A stretch of 64,000 nucleotides of DNA from Nakamurella lactea DSM 19367 (GCF_000426645.1 NZ_AUFT01000001.1:558001-622000), one strand, 5' to 3'. Counted from the stretch's first letter, positions 33,626-42,895 are shown. Numbers and translations are program-made. The notes: generated by a model not told the origin, from the sequence alone.

Positions 33626-33944
33626 GCTGACCTCCAGCTCGGTGGGGCGGTGAACCGGCCATGCGCAGGCCGGCATGAGTGGCGTCCGCCACGGAAGACA
33701 GTGTCCGGCACGCGACATCGGTGGATGGCCCGCCGGGGTGACTGTCTTCCGTGGCGACAACACCAACTCTGGTCGGCGTCGCTGAGCTCGGGCTGTGCGA
33801 GCGCCCAGCGGCACCTTCGAGGATTCAGTTCAGGTGCGGCCAGTCGAGTATCTCGATCATCTGGCGGCGTTTTCGGCCGACTGACCGCAGCTGAGCTGAA
33901 CCCGGTTGGTGCAGACAGTGGTCTCGACCGTCACCACCGCACCG
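33626..33944. other. 319-base gap with a long-arm inverted repeat
   Basis: Contains no supported gene. The only notable element is the 16-bp inverted repeat at 33687-33756 (separate entry), lying upstream of the small secreted protein gene. Confidence 0.5.
33687..33756. repeat. perfect 16-bp inverted repeat, arms 38 bases apart
   Basis: CGCCACGGAAGACAGT at 33687-33702 and its exact complement at 33741-33756. It lies 60-130 bases upstream of the small secreted protein gene. No transposase, target duplication or coding frame is seen with it. It could be a remnant of a mobile element or a regulatory structure. Confidence 0.7.
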
Positions 33945-34796
33945 TCAGGTCTGACCCGGCCCGCCGAGCATCTCCAGCGCCAGGTCGCGGCAGCGGAACC
34001 AGGCCGGATCGCCGGGTTCGATCATGTCGTAGTGGCCGATGTCCGGAACCTCGTACAGCTCAACGGGATCGCCCGCAGCCACCGCCGCCGCGGCGTACCG
34101 GCGGGACTGGTCGACCGGCACCTCGTCGTCGTCGAGGCCGTGCACCAGGGTGATCCGGGCGCCGTCACCGACGTAGTTGATCGGCGAGGCGTGCCGGTAT
34201 CGCTGGGCGACCGAGCCCGGCTCCCCACCGAGCAGGTCGACGACCGCGCCGTGCCCGACCCCGCCGTTCGCGGCCGCGACCAGGTCGAGCACCCCGGCCT
34301 GACAGACCGCACCGAGGATCGGGTTGTGATGGTCTCCCGGCGCCACCGCACCCGGGGTGGCCGGCCGCAATGCTTCGCGGTGGGCCAACCAAGCCGCCAG
34401 GTGCCCGCCGGCCGAGTGGCCGAGGGCGACGATCCTGGCCACGTCGAGCCGTCCACGTGCGGTCAGCTGGCCGAGGGTGTCCAGTGAGTCGACGGCCCTG
34501 GCGACATCGGTGAGCGTCATCGGCCAACCGCCACCGGCCGGGTCGGCCACGTCACCGCGATTGGACCCGACGAACGGCCGGCCCACCCGCCGGTATTCGA
34601 TCGCTGCCGCGGCCACCCCCTGCTCGACCAGGCTGCGGCACAACGGATCCGCGTATTCGATGCCGTACCGCTGACGCCAGAAGCCGCCGTGGATCACCAG
34701 CACCACGGGGAGCGCGTCGCCGGCCTCCGGCAGGTGCAGGCGGACGATCTGACTGGGGTGGTCGCCGTAGGCATAGTCGCGAGGAGCGGGGGTCAC
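33945..34796 (-). CDS. alpha/beta hydrolase (prolyl oligopeptidase/esterase-like)
   Basis: A 283-residue hydrolase with oxyanion motif VIHGGFW (about 34-40), nucleophile elbow GHSAGG with Ser128, acidic residue in HGLDDDEVP and catalytic His in IGHYDMIE. The BD-FAE/hormone-sensitive-lipase-like layout suggests a carboxylesterase or kynurenine formamidase-like activity. GTG at 34796 was chosen as the start, 31 bases past the rsmE stop; no strong ribosome-binding site precedes it. Probably co-transcribed with rsmE. Confidence 0.82.
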   Translation of the reverse strand: MTPAPRDYAYGDHPSQIVRLHLPEAGDALPVVLVIHGGFWRQRYGIEYADPLCRSLVEQGVAAAAIEYRRVGRPFVGSNRGDVADPAGGGWPMTLTDVARAVDSLDTLGQLTARGRLDVARIVALGHSAGGHLAAWLAHREALRPATPGAVAPGDHHNPILGAVCQAGVLDLVAAANGGVGHGAVVDLLGGEPGSVAQRYRHASPINYVGDGARITLVHGLDDDEVPVDQSRRYAAAAVAAGDPVELYEVPDIGHYDMIEPGDPAWFRCRDLALEMLGGPGQT

Positions 34797-34827
34797 AGCA
34801 CGATCAGACCAGATTCCGGCGCCTGGG

Positions 34828-35571
34828 TCACGCCCAGCGGGGGGTGAGGACGCCGAGGGCGCCGAGGGCGACGGCGCCGGCGGTGGACGTCCGCAGCACC
34901 TCGTGGCCGAGCCGGACGGCGATCGCACCGGCGGCGGCGAACGCCTCGATCTCCTCGGGGGCGACCCCGCCTTCCGGCCCGACGACCAGCAGTACCCGGC
35001 CGGAGGTCGGCAGCGTGACGTCGGTCAACGGACGCGACTGCGCCTCGTGCAGCACCAACGCCAGGTCGAACCCGGCGATCAGCTCGGTCACCTCGGCCGT
35101 CGACGCCAGCTCACCGACCGCCGGCAGCCAGGGTCTCCGCGATTGCTTACCCGCCTCCCTGGCCACCGTCCGCCACTTCTGCACGCCGCGGTCGGCCTTC
35201 GGGCCCGCCCAGCGGGCCACGCACCTGGCCGCCTGCCAGGGCACGATCGCGTCGACGCCGGCCTCGGTGAGCAGGTCGACGGCCAGGTCGCTGCGCTCCC
35301 CCTTGGGCAGCGCCTGCACGACGGTGACGGTGACGACCGGCTGCGGCACCCGGGTGACCGCCTCGACCCGCAGGTCCAGCGTCCCCTTGCCGGCCGAACC
35401 GTCTCCGACAACCGTTGCCAGGCAACGTGTTCCCCGGCCGTCGGTGAGCACCAGCCGTTCGCCGGGTCGGGTCCGCCGGACCGTCGCCGCATGCCTGCCC
35501 TCGACCCCGTCGAGGACGAAACTGCCGACACCGGGAGCCTGGTCGACCAGGTACCAGGCCTCTCCACTCAC
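34828..35571 (-). CDS. rsmE: 16S rRNA (uracil1498-N3)-methyltransferase RsmE
   Basis: A 247-residue SPOUT methyltransferase: N-terminal PUA-like domain (about 1-75) and C-terminal trefoil-knot domain with LLVVGPEGG (about 194-203) and LRTSTAGAVAL near the end. It methylates U1498 of 16S rRNA. GTG start, 7 bases after the dnaJ stop, so it is in the hrcA-dnaJ-rsmE operon, the usual order in actinobacteria. Confidence 0.94.
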   Translation of the reverse strand: MSGEAWYLVDQAPGVGSFVLDGVEGRHAATVRRTRPGERLVLTDGRGTRCLATVVGDGSAGKGTLDLRVEAVTRVPQPVVTVTVVQALPKGERSDLAVDLLTEAGVDAIVPWQAARCVARWAGPKADRGVQKWRTVAREAGKQSRRPWLPAVGELASTAEVTELIAGFDLALVLHEAQSRPLTDVTLPTSGRVLLVVGPEGGVAPEEIEAFAAAGAIAVRLGHEVLRTSTAGAVALGALGVLTPRWA

Positions 35572-35578
35572 GATGAGC

Positions 35579-36733
35579 TCAGCGGCCGACGAAGGAGTCC
35601 CGGATCCTGGAGAACAACCCGCCGGACGTCCTGGTCGCCAGCTGCGGTTGTTCCTCGCCGCGCAGAGTGGCCAGCTCGCGCAGCAGCTCGGACTGCCGAC
35701 CGTCCAGACGAACCGGCGTGACCACCTCGATGTGCACCATCAGGTTGCCGGCCCCTGACCCTCGCAACCGCGGCATGCCCAGCCCGCGCAGGGTGATCAC
35801 GGTGCCGGACTGTGTCCCCGGCTGGATGTCCAGTTCCTGGGTGGTCTGCAGGGTCTGCAGCTGCATCGAGGTGCCCAGCGCCGCCGCAGTCATCGGCACC
35901 TGCACCGTGCAGTGCAGGTCGATGCCGTCACGGGTGAACGACTCGTGCGGGATCTCCTGGACCTCGACGTACAGATCGCCGGGCGCGCCGCCACCGGGTC
36001 CGACCTCGCCCTGGCCGGCCATCCGGACCCGGACACCGTCGCCGACGCCGGCCGGGATCACCGCGCGGACGGTGCGCCGGGTGCGCACCCGGCCGTCGCC
36101 CTGGCACTGCTGGCACGGCTCCGGGATGACCTCGCCGAACCCGCGGCAGACCGGGCAGGCCCGGGAGGTGACGACCTGGCCGAGCAACGACCGCTGGACC
36201 TGCTGGATCTCGCCGGTGCCGTCGCAGGTGTCGCAGCGGGTCGGCGAGGTGCCGGGAGCACAACCGGTGCCGGTGCACATGCTGCACAGCGCTGCGGTGT
36301 CGACCACCAGGTCCTTGGCCACTCCGGTGGCGCACTCCTGCAGGGTCAGTTCGACCCCGATCAGTGCGTCGTCACCCTGCCGGGTCCGCGACCGCGGACC
36401 ACGGGATCGTCCGCCGCCTCCGCCGCCGCCGAAGAACGCGTCCATGATGTCGCCGAGGCCCATCCCGCCGAACGGATCGCCCATCCCGCCCATGCCGCCG
36501 TTGCCGCCGGACAGCGGGTCGCCACCAAGGTCGACAACCTGACGCTTGGCCGGGTCGGAGAGCACCTCGTAGGCGGCGGTGACCTCCTTGAACTTCTGCT
36601 GTGCCCCAGGATCCGGGTTCACATCCGGGTGCAGTTCCCGGGCGAGCTTGCGATAGGCCCGCTTGATCTCGTCCGCACCGGCGCTCTTGGAGACGCCGAG
36701 CAGGCCGTAATAGTCACGTGCCACCTGCTGCAC
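35579..36733 (-). CDS. dnaJ: chaperone DnaJ (DnaJ2 type)
   Basis: A 384-residue type I J-protein: J-domain with HPD at 35-37, Gly-rich linker (about 75-110), four CxxCxGxG zinc motifs ([32 protein letters not shown]) and C-terminal substrate-binding domains. It works with DnaK in protein folding. The GTG at 36733 has GGAAGG 7 bases upstream; a GTG three codons later is less well placed. It follows hrcA, so it is DnaJ2 and not the dnaK-linked copy. Confidence 0.95.
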   Translation of the reverse strand: MQQVARDYYGLLGVSKSAGADEIKRAYRKLARELHPDVNPDPGAQQKFKEVTAAYEVLSDPAKRQVVDLGGDPLSGGNGGMGGMGDPFGGMGLGDIMDAFFGGGGGGGRSRGPRSRTRQGDDALIGVELTLQECATGVAKDLVVDTAALCSMCTGTGCAPGTSPTRCDTCDGTGEIQQVQRSLLGQVVTSRACPVCRGFGEVIPEPCQQCQGDGRVRTRRTVRAVIPAGVGDGVRVRMAGQGEVGPGGGAPGDLYVEVQEIPHESFTRDGIDLHCTVQVPMTAAALGTSMQLQTLQTTQELDIQPGTQSGTVITLRGLGMPRLRGSGAGNLMVHIEVVTPVRLDGRQSELLRELATLRGEEQPQLATRTSGGLFSRIRDSFVGR

Positions 36734-36807
36734 CGATTGCCTTCCGTTCGCTGAATCTTCAGATATTGCCGACTGCTGGGTGTCGCTGGTTCAGGCTGCC
36801 GTGCCGG

Positions 36808-37827
36808 TCACCGGCCGGCGACGATCTCGCCGACATACTGCGCAACGGCCCGGACCGCCGCCATGGTTCCCGGATAGTCCATCCGAGTGGGACCGACCAC
36901 AGCCAGCCCGCCCATCAGCACCTGACCGCTGCCGTATCCGCCGGCCACCAACGACGAGGCCGACAGGTTCGCGTCGTCATTCTCCTCGCCGATCGACACC
37001 CGCATGGCCGCCGGGTGTTCCAGCACGGCCAGCAGCTTGAGCAGGGTGACCTGTTCGTCGAGGGCCTCGAGCACGCCGCGCAGGGACGGCCAGTCGGCGA
37101 ACCCACCGGTGATGTTGGAGGTGCCGGACAGCACCAGCCGTTCCTCCGGGTGCTCGACCAGGGTCTCCAGCAGCGCCGCCACCAGGTCGGTGAGGACCTG
37201 GCGTTCGTGCGGTTCGGCCGCCTCGGGCAGGTCTCTAATAGCCTCTGCGGCGTCGGCGAGTCGGCGGTCGGTGACGTGCTCGGCCACCAGGCGGCGGAGG
37301 GCGGAAACGGCCTCGGCATCGACCGGTTCCGGCGTCTCGACGATCCGTTGCTCGACCCGGCCGGTGTCGGTGATCACCACGGCCAGCAACCGGCGCGGAG
37401 CCAGCCCGACCAACTCGATGTGCCGGACCACCGACTGGGTCAGCGTCGGGTACTGCACCACTGCGGCCTGGTGGGTGAGCTGGGCCAGCAACCGGACCGA
37501 CCGACGGAGCACGTCGTCCAGGTCGACCGCCTCGGACAGGAACGACTGGATCGCCTTGCGTTCCCCCGCCGACAGCGGCTTCACCTGCGAGAGCCGGTCG
37601 ACGAACAGCCGGTAACCCTTGTCGGTCGGGATCCGGCCGGCCGAGGTGTGCGGCTGGGCGATGTAGCCCTCGTCCTCCAGGATCGCCATGTCGTTGCGGA
37701 TGGTCGCCGAGGAGACGCCCAATCGATGTCGTTCGACAAGATTCTTAGAGCCGACGGGCTCGTGGGTGGCGACGTAATCGGCGACGATCGCCCGCAGCAC
37801 GTCGAAGCGGCGGTCGTCCGCGCTCAT
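36808..37827 (-). CDS. hrcA: heat-inducible transcription repressor HrcA
   Basis: A 339-residue repressor with the N-terminal winged helix ([31 protein letters not shown] and [14 protein letters not shown]) and the C-terminal HrcA domain with GMSN-like LSGTSNI and IGEEN motifs. HrcA binds CIRCE elements to repress groESL and similar genes. ATG at 37827 with GGAGG upstream. No CIRCE sequence is visible before this gene or dnaJ, so its targets are probably elsewhere in the genome. Confidence 0.94.
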   Translation of the reverse strand: MSADDRRFDVLRAIVADYVATHEPVGSKNLVERHRLGVSSATIRNDMAILEDEGYIAQPHTSAGRIPTDKGYRLFVDRLSQVKPLSAGERKAIQSFLSEAVDLDDVLRRSVRLLAQLTHQAAVVQYPTLTQSVVRHIELVGLAPRRLLAVVITDTGRVEQRIVETPEPVDAEAVSALRRLVAEHVTDRRLADAAEAIRDLPEAAEPHERQVLTDLVAALLETLVEHPEERLVLSGTSNITGGFADWPSLRGVLEALDEQVTLLKLLAVLEHPAAMRVSIGEENDDANLSASSLVAGGYGSGQVLMGGLAVVGPTRMDYPGTMAAVRAVAQYVGEIVAGR

Positions 37828-37980
37828 CTCGCCGTCACCTCCTACCGACCTCACCCGCCCTGTTGGGCGCCCACCGCGACGCGGGGGACCACGGCGGGTT
37901 GGCAGTCAGGTGCCCTGCTTGCCAGTGTAGTCGGACTCCCCGGCCCGATAGGCTGACGCTCTTCGGATGAGAGGCAGTAG

Positions 37981-38295
37981 ATGATCTTCAAGGACGTCCG
38001 CGAGGGCTGCCCGTATCCGGACCATGGCATGTCGGCCCGCGATTGGGCCCGGTTTCCACCCCGCCAGGTGCGGCTGGACGAGCTGATCGCCACCAAGCGC
38101 GAGCTCCGGCTGGACACCCTGCTTGCCGAGGACTCGACGTTCTACGGGGACCTGTTCCCGCACGCGGTGCTCTGGCAGGGGTCGATGTACCTGGAGGACG
38201 GCCTGCACCGGGCACTGCGGGCGGCGCTGCAGCGGCGCACCGTCATCCACGTCCGGCTGCTCGACCTGGACGACCTGCGCGGCACCACCGGCTGA
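37981..38295 (+). CDS. conserved actinobacterial protein (Rv2375-like)
   Basis: The 104-residue protein has the conserved segments PPRQVRLDELIATKREL, DSTFYGDLFPHAVLWQG and YLEDGLHRALRAAL. The last resembles the ParB/Srx-type core (GxHR). A protein of the same size and position, divergent from hrcA, occurs in M. tuberculosis (Rv2375). The ATG has GAGG upstream. Function unknown; DNA- or nucleotide-related activity would be a guess from the ParB-like motif. Confidence 0.75.
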   Translation: MIFKDVREGCPYPDHGMSARDWARFPPRQVRLDELIATKRELRLDTLLAEDSTFYGDLFPHAVLWQGSMYLEDGLHRALRAALQRRTVIHVRLLDLDDLRGTTG

Positions 38296-38303
38296 ATTGG
38301 ATT

Positions 38304-38387
38304 GTTCGCCGGCGGCGCTCGACTGCGGTCACCAGCCGGGCTCCTTCGTCGCCCTGCTTGTGTCCTCGCTTCGCTGTGCCGGCGAAC
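38304..38387. repeat. 84-bp structured repeat, copy A (downstream of hemW)
   Basis: Bounded by the 10-bp inverted repeat GTTCGCCGGC/GCCGGCGAAC, with conserved inner words GCGCTCGACTGCGGTC, CTCCTTCGTCGCCC and TCCTCGCTTCGCTGTGCC. Copy B (39684-39767) has the same length, aligned without gaps. Two internal stretches differ between the copies but remain largely complementary to each other. Confidence 0.8.
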
Positions 38388-38401
38388 GGGAAGGATCCTC
38401 G

Positions 38402-39628
38402 CTATTGCAATAGGCGGAGGGTCAGGCCGTCGGCGAGCAGCCGGCCGCGGACCGTCAGCACCAGCCGACCGGCCTGCAGTGCGTCCGGGTCCAGCAAGCC
38501 GCCATCTGCTTCCCGAACCGCTCGCTGCCGGCCCGCGGCGTCAAGGGTGGCCACCGGGAGACCCTCGGCCAGCCGCAGCCGGAGCAGCACGTCCTCGAGG
38601 TGCCTGGCCGCCGGCGTCAGCAGCTCCCGCGAATGCGCCGGGGTGCCGCCGCCGGAGAGCCGGGAGCCGTAGGTCGCCGGGTGTTTGACGTTCCACCAGC
38701 GCACGCCGCCGACGTGTGAATGTGCCCCCGGCCCGATCCCCCACCAGTCGCCGCCGCGCCAGTAGGCAAGGTTGTGCCGGCAGCGGGCGGCCGCCGAGCG
38801 CGCCCAGTTCGACACCTCGTACCACTGGAAACCCGCTGCGGTCAACAGGTTGTCGGCGAGCAGGTACCGATCGGCGAGCACATCGTCGTCGGGCATCGGC
38901 AGCTGCCCGGAGGCCACCTGGCGGGCCATCCTGGTGCCTGGCTCGACGATCAGCGAGTAGGCCGAGACGTGGTCGACCCCGGCATCGACGGCCGCCTGCA
39001 GCGAACCGCGGAAATCGTCGTCGGTCTCGCCGGGGGTGCCGTAGATCAGGTCGAGACTCAGGTGCTGCAGGCCGGCCGCGCGGGCCCAGCCGACCACTTG
39101 CGCCGGTCGGCCCGGGGTGTGGGTGCGGTCCAGAGTGGCCAGCACCTGCGGTGCGGTGGACTGCATGCCCAGGGACAGCCGGGTGAACCCGCCTGCCCTG
39201 ATCCCCTGCAGGAAGGCCTGGTCGGTGCTCTCCGGATTCGCCTCGGTGGTCAGTTCGGCGTCGTCCGTCAGCCCGAATTCGTCGCGGATCGCGTCGACCA
39301 CGGTGACCAGTGGGCCGGCACCGATCAGCGACGGTGTGCCGCCGCCGACGAACACCGTGCTGACCTCGCGTTCGTCGCCGAGTGCCCGCAGCGTCCGGCC
39401 GGCCAGCGCCACCTCGGACAGGGCCGCATCCAGCCACGAATCCGGGGATGACGAACTGCCGAGTTCGCCGGCCGTGTACGTATTGAAATCGCAGTAGCCG
39501 CAACGGGTCGCGCAGAACGGCACGTGCAGGTACATCGACAGGGTGCGATCGGCGAGCCCGTCGGCCGCCGATTCCGGAAGCGACCCGTCGGCGGGGACCG
39601 GATCGCCGATCGGCAGGGTTGATGGCAC
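38402..39628 (-). CDS. hemW: radical SAM heme chaperone HemW
   Basis: The 408-residue protein has radical SAM motif CATRCGYCDF (Cys39, Cys43, Cys46), followed by the SAM-binding GGGTPS, ESTDQ and LSLGMQS motifs and the C-terminal HemN domain region with GIGPGAHSHVGG. The CNF-type extension FNTYTAG after the cluster is typical of HemW, a heme-transfer protein, rather than a true coproporphyrinogen dehydrogenase. GTG start at 39628. The gene lies between two copies of a structured repeat. Confidence 0.9.
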   Translation of the reverse strand: MPSTLPIGDPVPADGSLPESAADGLADRTLSMYLHVPFCATRCGYCDFNTYTAGELGSSSSPDSWLDAALSEVALAGRTLRALGDEREVSTVFVGGGTPSLIGAGPLVTVVDAIRDEFGLTDDAELTTEANPESTDQAFLQGIRAGGFTRLSLGMQSTAPQVLATLDRTHTPGRPAQVVGWARAAGLQHLSLDLIYGTPGETDDDFRGSLQAAVDAGVDHVSAYSLIVEPGTRMARQVASGQLPMPDDDVLADRYLLADNLLTAAGFQWYEVSNWARSAAARCRHNLAYWRGGDWWGIGPGAHSHVGGVRWWNVKHPATYGSRLSGGGTPAHSRELLTPAARHLEDVLLRLRLAEGLPVATLDAAGRQRAVREADGGLLDPDALQAGRLVLTVRGRLLADGLTLRLLQ

Positions 39629-39648
39629 CTACCCAGTGTCCTCTGGCT

Positions 39649-39672
39649 CGCCGGCCGCGCTCGACTGCGGTC
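39649..39672. repeat. 24-bp partial copy of the structured repeat
   Basis: CGCCGGCCGCGCTCGACTGC plus GGTC is identical to 39687-39710, the left end of copy B, 38 bases further on. Only the left end of the element is present here. Confidence 0.75.
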
Positions 39673-39683
39673 GGTATCTTTTG

Positions 39684-39767
39684 GTCCGCCGGCCGCGCTC
39701 GACTGCGGTCGCGCGTCAGGCTCCTTCGTCGCCCGACGCGCGTCCTCGCTTCGCTGTGCCGGCGAAC
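39684..39767. repeat. 84-bp structured repeat, copy B (upstream of hemW)
   Basis: Same layout as copy A at 38304-38387, exactly 1380 bp away. The internal variable arms are CGCGCGTC and GACGCGCG, an exact 8-bp complement here. In copy A the same positions read CACCAGCC and TGCTTGTG and keep six of eight pairs. Confidence 0.8.
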
Positions 39768-39790
39768 GAAGGCGTAGCGGGGTTGTCCCA

Positions 39791-42034
39791 CTACCTCGCT
39801 GCCACTGCCCTCTGTGCCTTGTCCTGCTTCTCGATGGCCGCGCCCTCGACGTCGACGTGCGGCAGTACCCGGTGCAGCCACTTCGGCATCCACCAGGCGC
39901 CCTTGCCCAGCAGCGTCAGAACCGCCGGGATGACGATCATCCGCACCAGGAACGCATCGGCAAGCACACCGACGGTCAGGGCCAGCGCGATGGACTTGAT
40001 CATCGAGTCGCCGCTGCCGACGAACCCGCCGAACACCGCGGCCATGATGGTCGCCGCCGCGATCACCACCGGTGCGGACCGACGGAAACCGTGCCGGATG
40101 GCAGCGACCGGGTCGTCGCCGTGGGCATAGGCCTCGTGGATCCGGGACACCAGGAAGACCTGGTAGTCCATCGACAGGCCGAACAGGATGCCGACCACGA
40201 TGATCGGCAACAGGCTCATCAGCGGCGCCGGTTGCGTCACCCCGAAGACGTCACCCAGCCAGCCCCACTGGAACACCGCGGTGGTGACGCCCAGCGCCGC
40301 GCCGTAGGACAGCAGGAAGCCGATGGTCGCGGTCACCGGGACCAGGATCGAGCGGAACACCAACAGCAGCAACAGCAACGCAAGACCGACGACGACCACC
40401 AGGTACAGCGGCAGCGCCGAGGCCAACGTCTCGTCGACATCGATACCGACCGCGGTGGTACCGGTGACCCGCACCTCGACCCCGGCGCCGAAGTTCTTGT
40501 CCCGCAGCGTGTTGACCAGATTCGCCGTGGCATCGTCGGTGGGTCCGGTGGTCGGGATCGCGGTGAACAGCGCGACGCTGCCGTCGGCACTGGCCTGCGG
40601 CGCGGTCACCAGAGCCACTCCGGGGGTGGTCTGCACCTGCTGGGCGACGGCGGCGGCCTGGGCCGGGCCGTTGTCACCCTCGACCAGGATCAGCAGCGGC
40701 GCGCTGAGTCCGGCGCCGAAGTTCTCGGAGATCAGGTCGTACGCCTGCCGCTGCTGGCTGGCCGGATCGGCGGTGCCGTCGTTGGGCAACGCGGTCTGCA
40801 TCGACAGCACCGGCGCCGCCAGGACGCCGAGCAGCACGACGCCGCCGACCGCGGCGAGCCCGGCCCGGCCGGTCAGCAGGTTCGCCCAGCGCTGCAGGAA
40901 TCCGGTCCTGCCCGTCTTCTCGACCGCGTTCCCCACCGTGGTCCCGTGGGCGCTGTCGACCGGGGCTGCCCCTGCACCCGGATCGACGGCCGCGGCCTCG
41001 GCAGCCCTGCGCTCGGACTTGCGCAGTACCCGGGCGCCCATGGTCGTCAGCAGGGCGGGAACCAGCGTCAATGCGACCAACACCGCGATCACCACGGTGG
41101 CTGCGGCGGCCAACCCCATCTCGGCCAGGAACGGGATACCGACGACCGAGAGCCCGGCCAGCGCGATCACCACGGTGAGACCGGCGACCACGACCGCGGA
41201 CCCGGCGGTGCCGGTGGCCCGGCCGATCGCCTCCTCCACCCCCCGGCCGTCCCGCAATTCGGATCGGAACCGGGCGAAGATGAACAAGGCATAGTCGATC
41301 CCGACCGCCAGGCCCAGCATGATCGCCAGGATCGGGGTGGTCGACTGCAGGTCGATGACGCCGGTCAGTGCGGTGATCCCAGCGGCGCCGATGCCAACGC
41401 CGATCAGCGCGGTGAGCAGGTTGGCACCCGCCGCGGCCAGTGACCCGTAGGTGAGCAGCAGCACCAGGAAAGCGATCACCACCCCGCCGATCTCGGCGGG
41501 GCCGGCCACCTCGGGCACCTGCTGGAAGGCGTTCCCGCCGACCTTGACCTCGAACCCGGCCGACCGCGCCGCCTCGACGGCCTGCTGGACAGCGGCCAGC
41601 GACTCGTCCGAGACGTTGCCCTGGGTCTGCGCGAACGTCACCCTGGAGAAGACGATCCGGCCGTCCTTCGAGACGATCGGCTGCTGCGGATCCAGCGGAT
41701 TACTGGCGCTCTCCACCTCGGGCGCGGCGCCCAGCGCCGCGACCGTCCGGCCGATCTCGGCGGCGACCTGCGGATCCTTGACCGTCGTGCCGTCAGGGGC
41801 AACCATCACCACCGTCGCCGTCGCGCCCTGCGCCGCGGTCGCCGGGAACTTCTGTTCCACCGTGGTCAGTGCCTGACTGGACTCGGCGCTCGGGATGGAG
41901 AAGGAATTGGCGGTCGGCCCGGACAGGGTGACGGCTGCCACCCCGACGCCGGCGAGCACCAACAGCCAGGCGATGATCACTGCGATCCGGTGCCGGGCGA
42001 CCGACAGGCCGAGTCGTTGCAGCATTCGTGCCAT
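39791..42034 (-). CDS. MMPL/RND-family transporter
   Basis: A 747-residue transporter with about 12 transmembrane helices in two halves, each with a large periplasmic loop (about 35-165 and 400-525). MMPL signatures are LAVGIDYALFIFARFRSEL and its counterpart GLSMDYQVFLVSRIHEAY, carrying the intramembrane Asp-Tyr pairs used for proton coupling. Substrates of such actinobacterial proteins are lipids or drugs. ATG with AGGAG 6 bases upstream, 82 bases after the TetR gene, so both are likely one operon. Confidence 0.92.
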   Translation of the reverse strand: MARMLQRLGLSVARHRIAVIIAWLLVLAGVGVAAVTLSGPTANSFSIPSAESSQALTTVEQKFPATAAQGATATVVMVAPDGTTVKDPQVAAEIGRTVAALGAAPEVESASNPLDPQQPIVSKDGRIVFSRVTFAQTQGNVSDESLAAVQQAVEAARSAGFEVKVGGNAFQQVPEVAGPAEIGGVVIAFLVLLLTYGSLAAAGANLLTALIGVGIGAAGITALTGVIDLQSTTPILAIMLGLAVGIDYALFIFARFRSELRDGRGVEEAIGRATGTAGSAVVVAGLTVVIALAGLSVVGIPFLAEMGLAAAATVVIAVLVALTLVPALLTTMGARVLRKSERRAAEAAAVDPGAGAAPVDSAHGTTVGNAVEKTGRTGFLQRWANLLTGRAGLAAVGGVVLLGVLAAPVLSMQTALPNDGTADPASQQRQAYDLISENFGAGLSAPLLILVEGDNGPAQAAAVAQQVQTTPGVALVTAPQASADGSVALFTAIPTTGPTDDATANLVNTLRDKNFGAGVEVRVTGTTAVGIDVDETLASALPLYLVVVVGLALLLLLLVFRSILVPVTATIGFLLSYGAALGVTTAVFQWGWLGDVFGVTQPAPLMSLLPIIVVGILFGLSMDYQVFLVSRIHEAYAHGDDPVAAIRHGFRRSAPVVIAAATIMAAVFGGFVGSGDSMIKSIALALTVGVLADAFLVRMIVIPAVLTLLGKGAWWMPKWLHRVLPHVDVEGAAIEKQDKAQRAVAAR

Positions 42035-42116
42035 TGCTTGCTCCTCGTTCGATGCCCGGTGCGGGCGGTCTGTCAGGGTGACGTGCGGATGTCGGGCGTG
42101 CGGATCCGGTGTCCGG

Positions 42117-42704
42117 TCAGGCTTTCGGGTTCTGCTCGGCGGCGAGCGGCCCGATGACGCCGGCCGCCAGTTCCACCAGTAGGGGTTCGAGCCGGCCGCC
42201 CAGGTCCCGGTGTTCCGGATGTCGGGCGACCACCACCCCGGTGCAGATCAGTTCCAGGGCGAGGATCGCCCGGACCCGAAGTTCCACAGACGGCGCTGGG
42301 CCGGCGACCAGCTCGATGATCCGGTCCCCGGTGTCCCTCATCTTCGAGGCGAACGATTCGGGACCGGGCTGCAGTTCGTTCAGATCACGCAGCAGGTACT
42401 GGACCAGCCCCGGGTACTTGACGGCCGACTCGGTGATCAGGGCGAGCAGCCGACGGCGGCGATCCGGACCCTCGGGCAGCGCCGCGCCCAGCGACTGGAT
42501 GTCGCTGACGGCACCTGCGATCAGCCCGTCCACCGCGTTCAGCAGCGCCTGCTTGCTCGGGAAGCGATGCAGCAGACCGGTCTTCGAGTAACCGACCGCG
42601 TCGGCGATCTGCTGGACGGAGGTGCGCTCGAAGCCGTGCACGGCGAACAGACCGGCGGCGGTATCGACGATCTCGGTATCGATCTGCTCGTGCGTCGGCC
42701 GCAC
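42117..42704 (-). CDS. TetR-family regulator of the MMPL exporter
   Basis: A 195-residue TetR protein; helix-turn-helix at about 10-55 (ERTSVQQIADAVGYSKTGLLHRFPSKQAL). GTG start at 42704, with GGGAGG before it. It probably represses its own operon with the MMPL gene via the twin palindromes at 42746-42782, and may also control the divergent crotonase gene. Ligand unknown. Confidence 0.88.
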   Translation of the reverse strand: MRPTHEQIDTEIVDTAAGLFAVHGFERTSVQQIADAVGYSKTGLLHRFPSKQALLNAVDGLIAGAVSDIQSLGAALPEGPDRRRRLLALITESAVKYPGLVQYLLRDLNELQPGPESFASKMRDTGDRIIELVAGPAPSVELRVRAILALELICTGVVVARHPEHRDLGGRLEPLLVELAAGVIGPLAAEQNPKA

Positions 42705-42745
42705 CCGACCTCCCTTGCAGTGCGCTTCCGGCCAGCCGGCCGGCC

Positions 42746-42782
42746 GGGACCATATTGGTCCCTCCTGGACCAGGATGGTCCA
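42746..42782. promoter_or_regulatory. two TetR-type operators
   Basis: Site 1, GGGACCATATTGGTCCC (42746-42762), and site 2, TGGACCAGGATGGTCCA (42766-42782), are 7-3-7 perfect palindromes sharing GGACCA-N3-TGGTCC. Their centres are 20 bp apart, two helical turns, placing both on one face of the DNA. They lie 41 bases upstream of the TetR GTG. Confidence 0.75.
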
Positions 42783-42895
42783 TCTGGCATCGGAAGGCAA
42801 GACGCGCCCGGGTGGTGTGCGCAACGTCTCCACACCCGATGGCAGGATCGGCAGCACCGCGCGGCGCTCCGGCCGCCCAGGCTCTTGGAGGCTCG

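Noticed and set aside
33650-34153. Plus-strand 167-codon frame over the inverted repeat and hydrolase end
   Set aside because: Arg/Pro-rich, half of it antisense to the hydrolase gene, no ribosome-binding site.
39857-41443. 528-codon open frame antisense to the MMPL gene
   Set aside because: Lies wholly opposite a well-supported gene; composition (Gln/His/Arg/Gly-rich) is that expected of an antisense frame in high-GC DNA.
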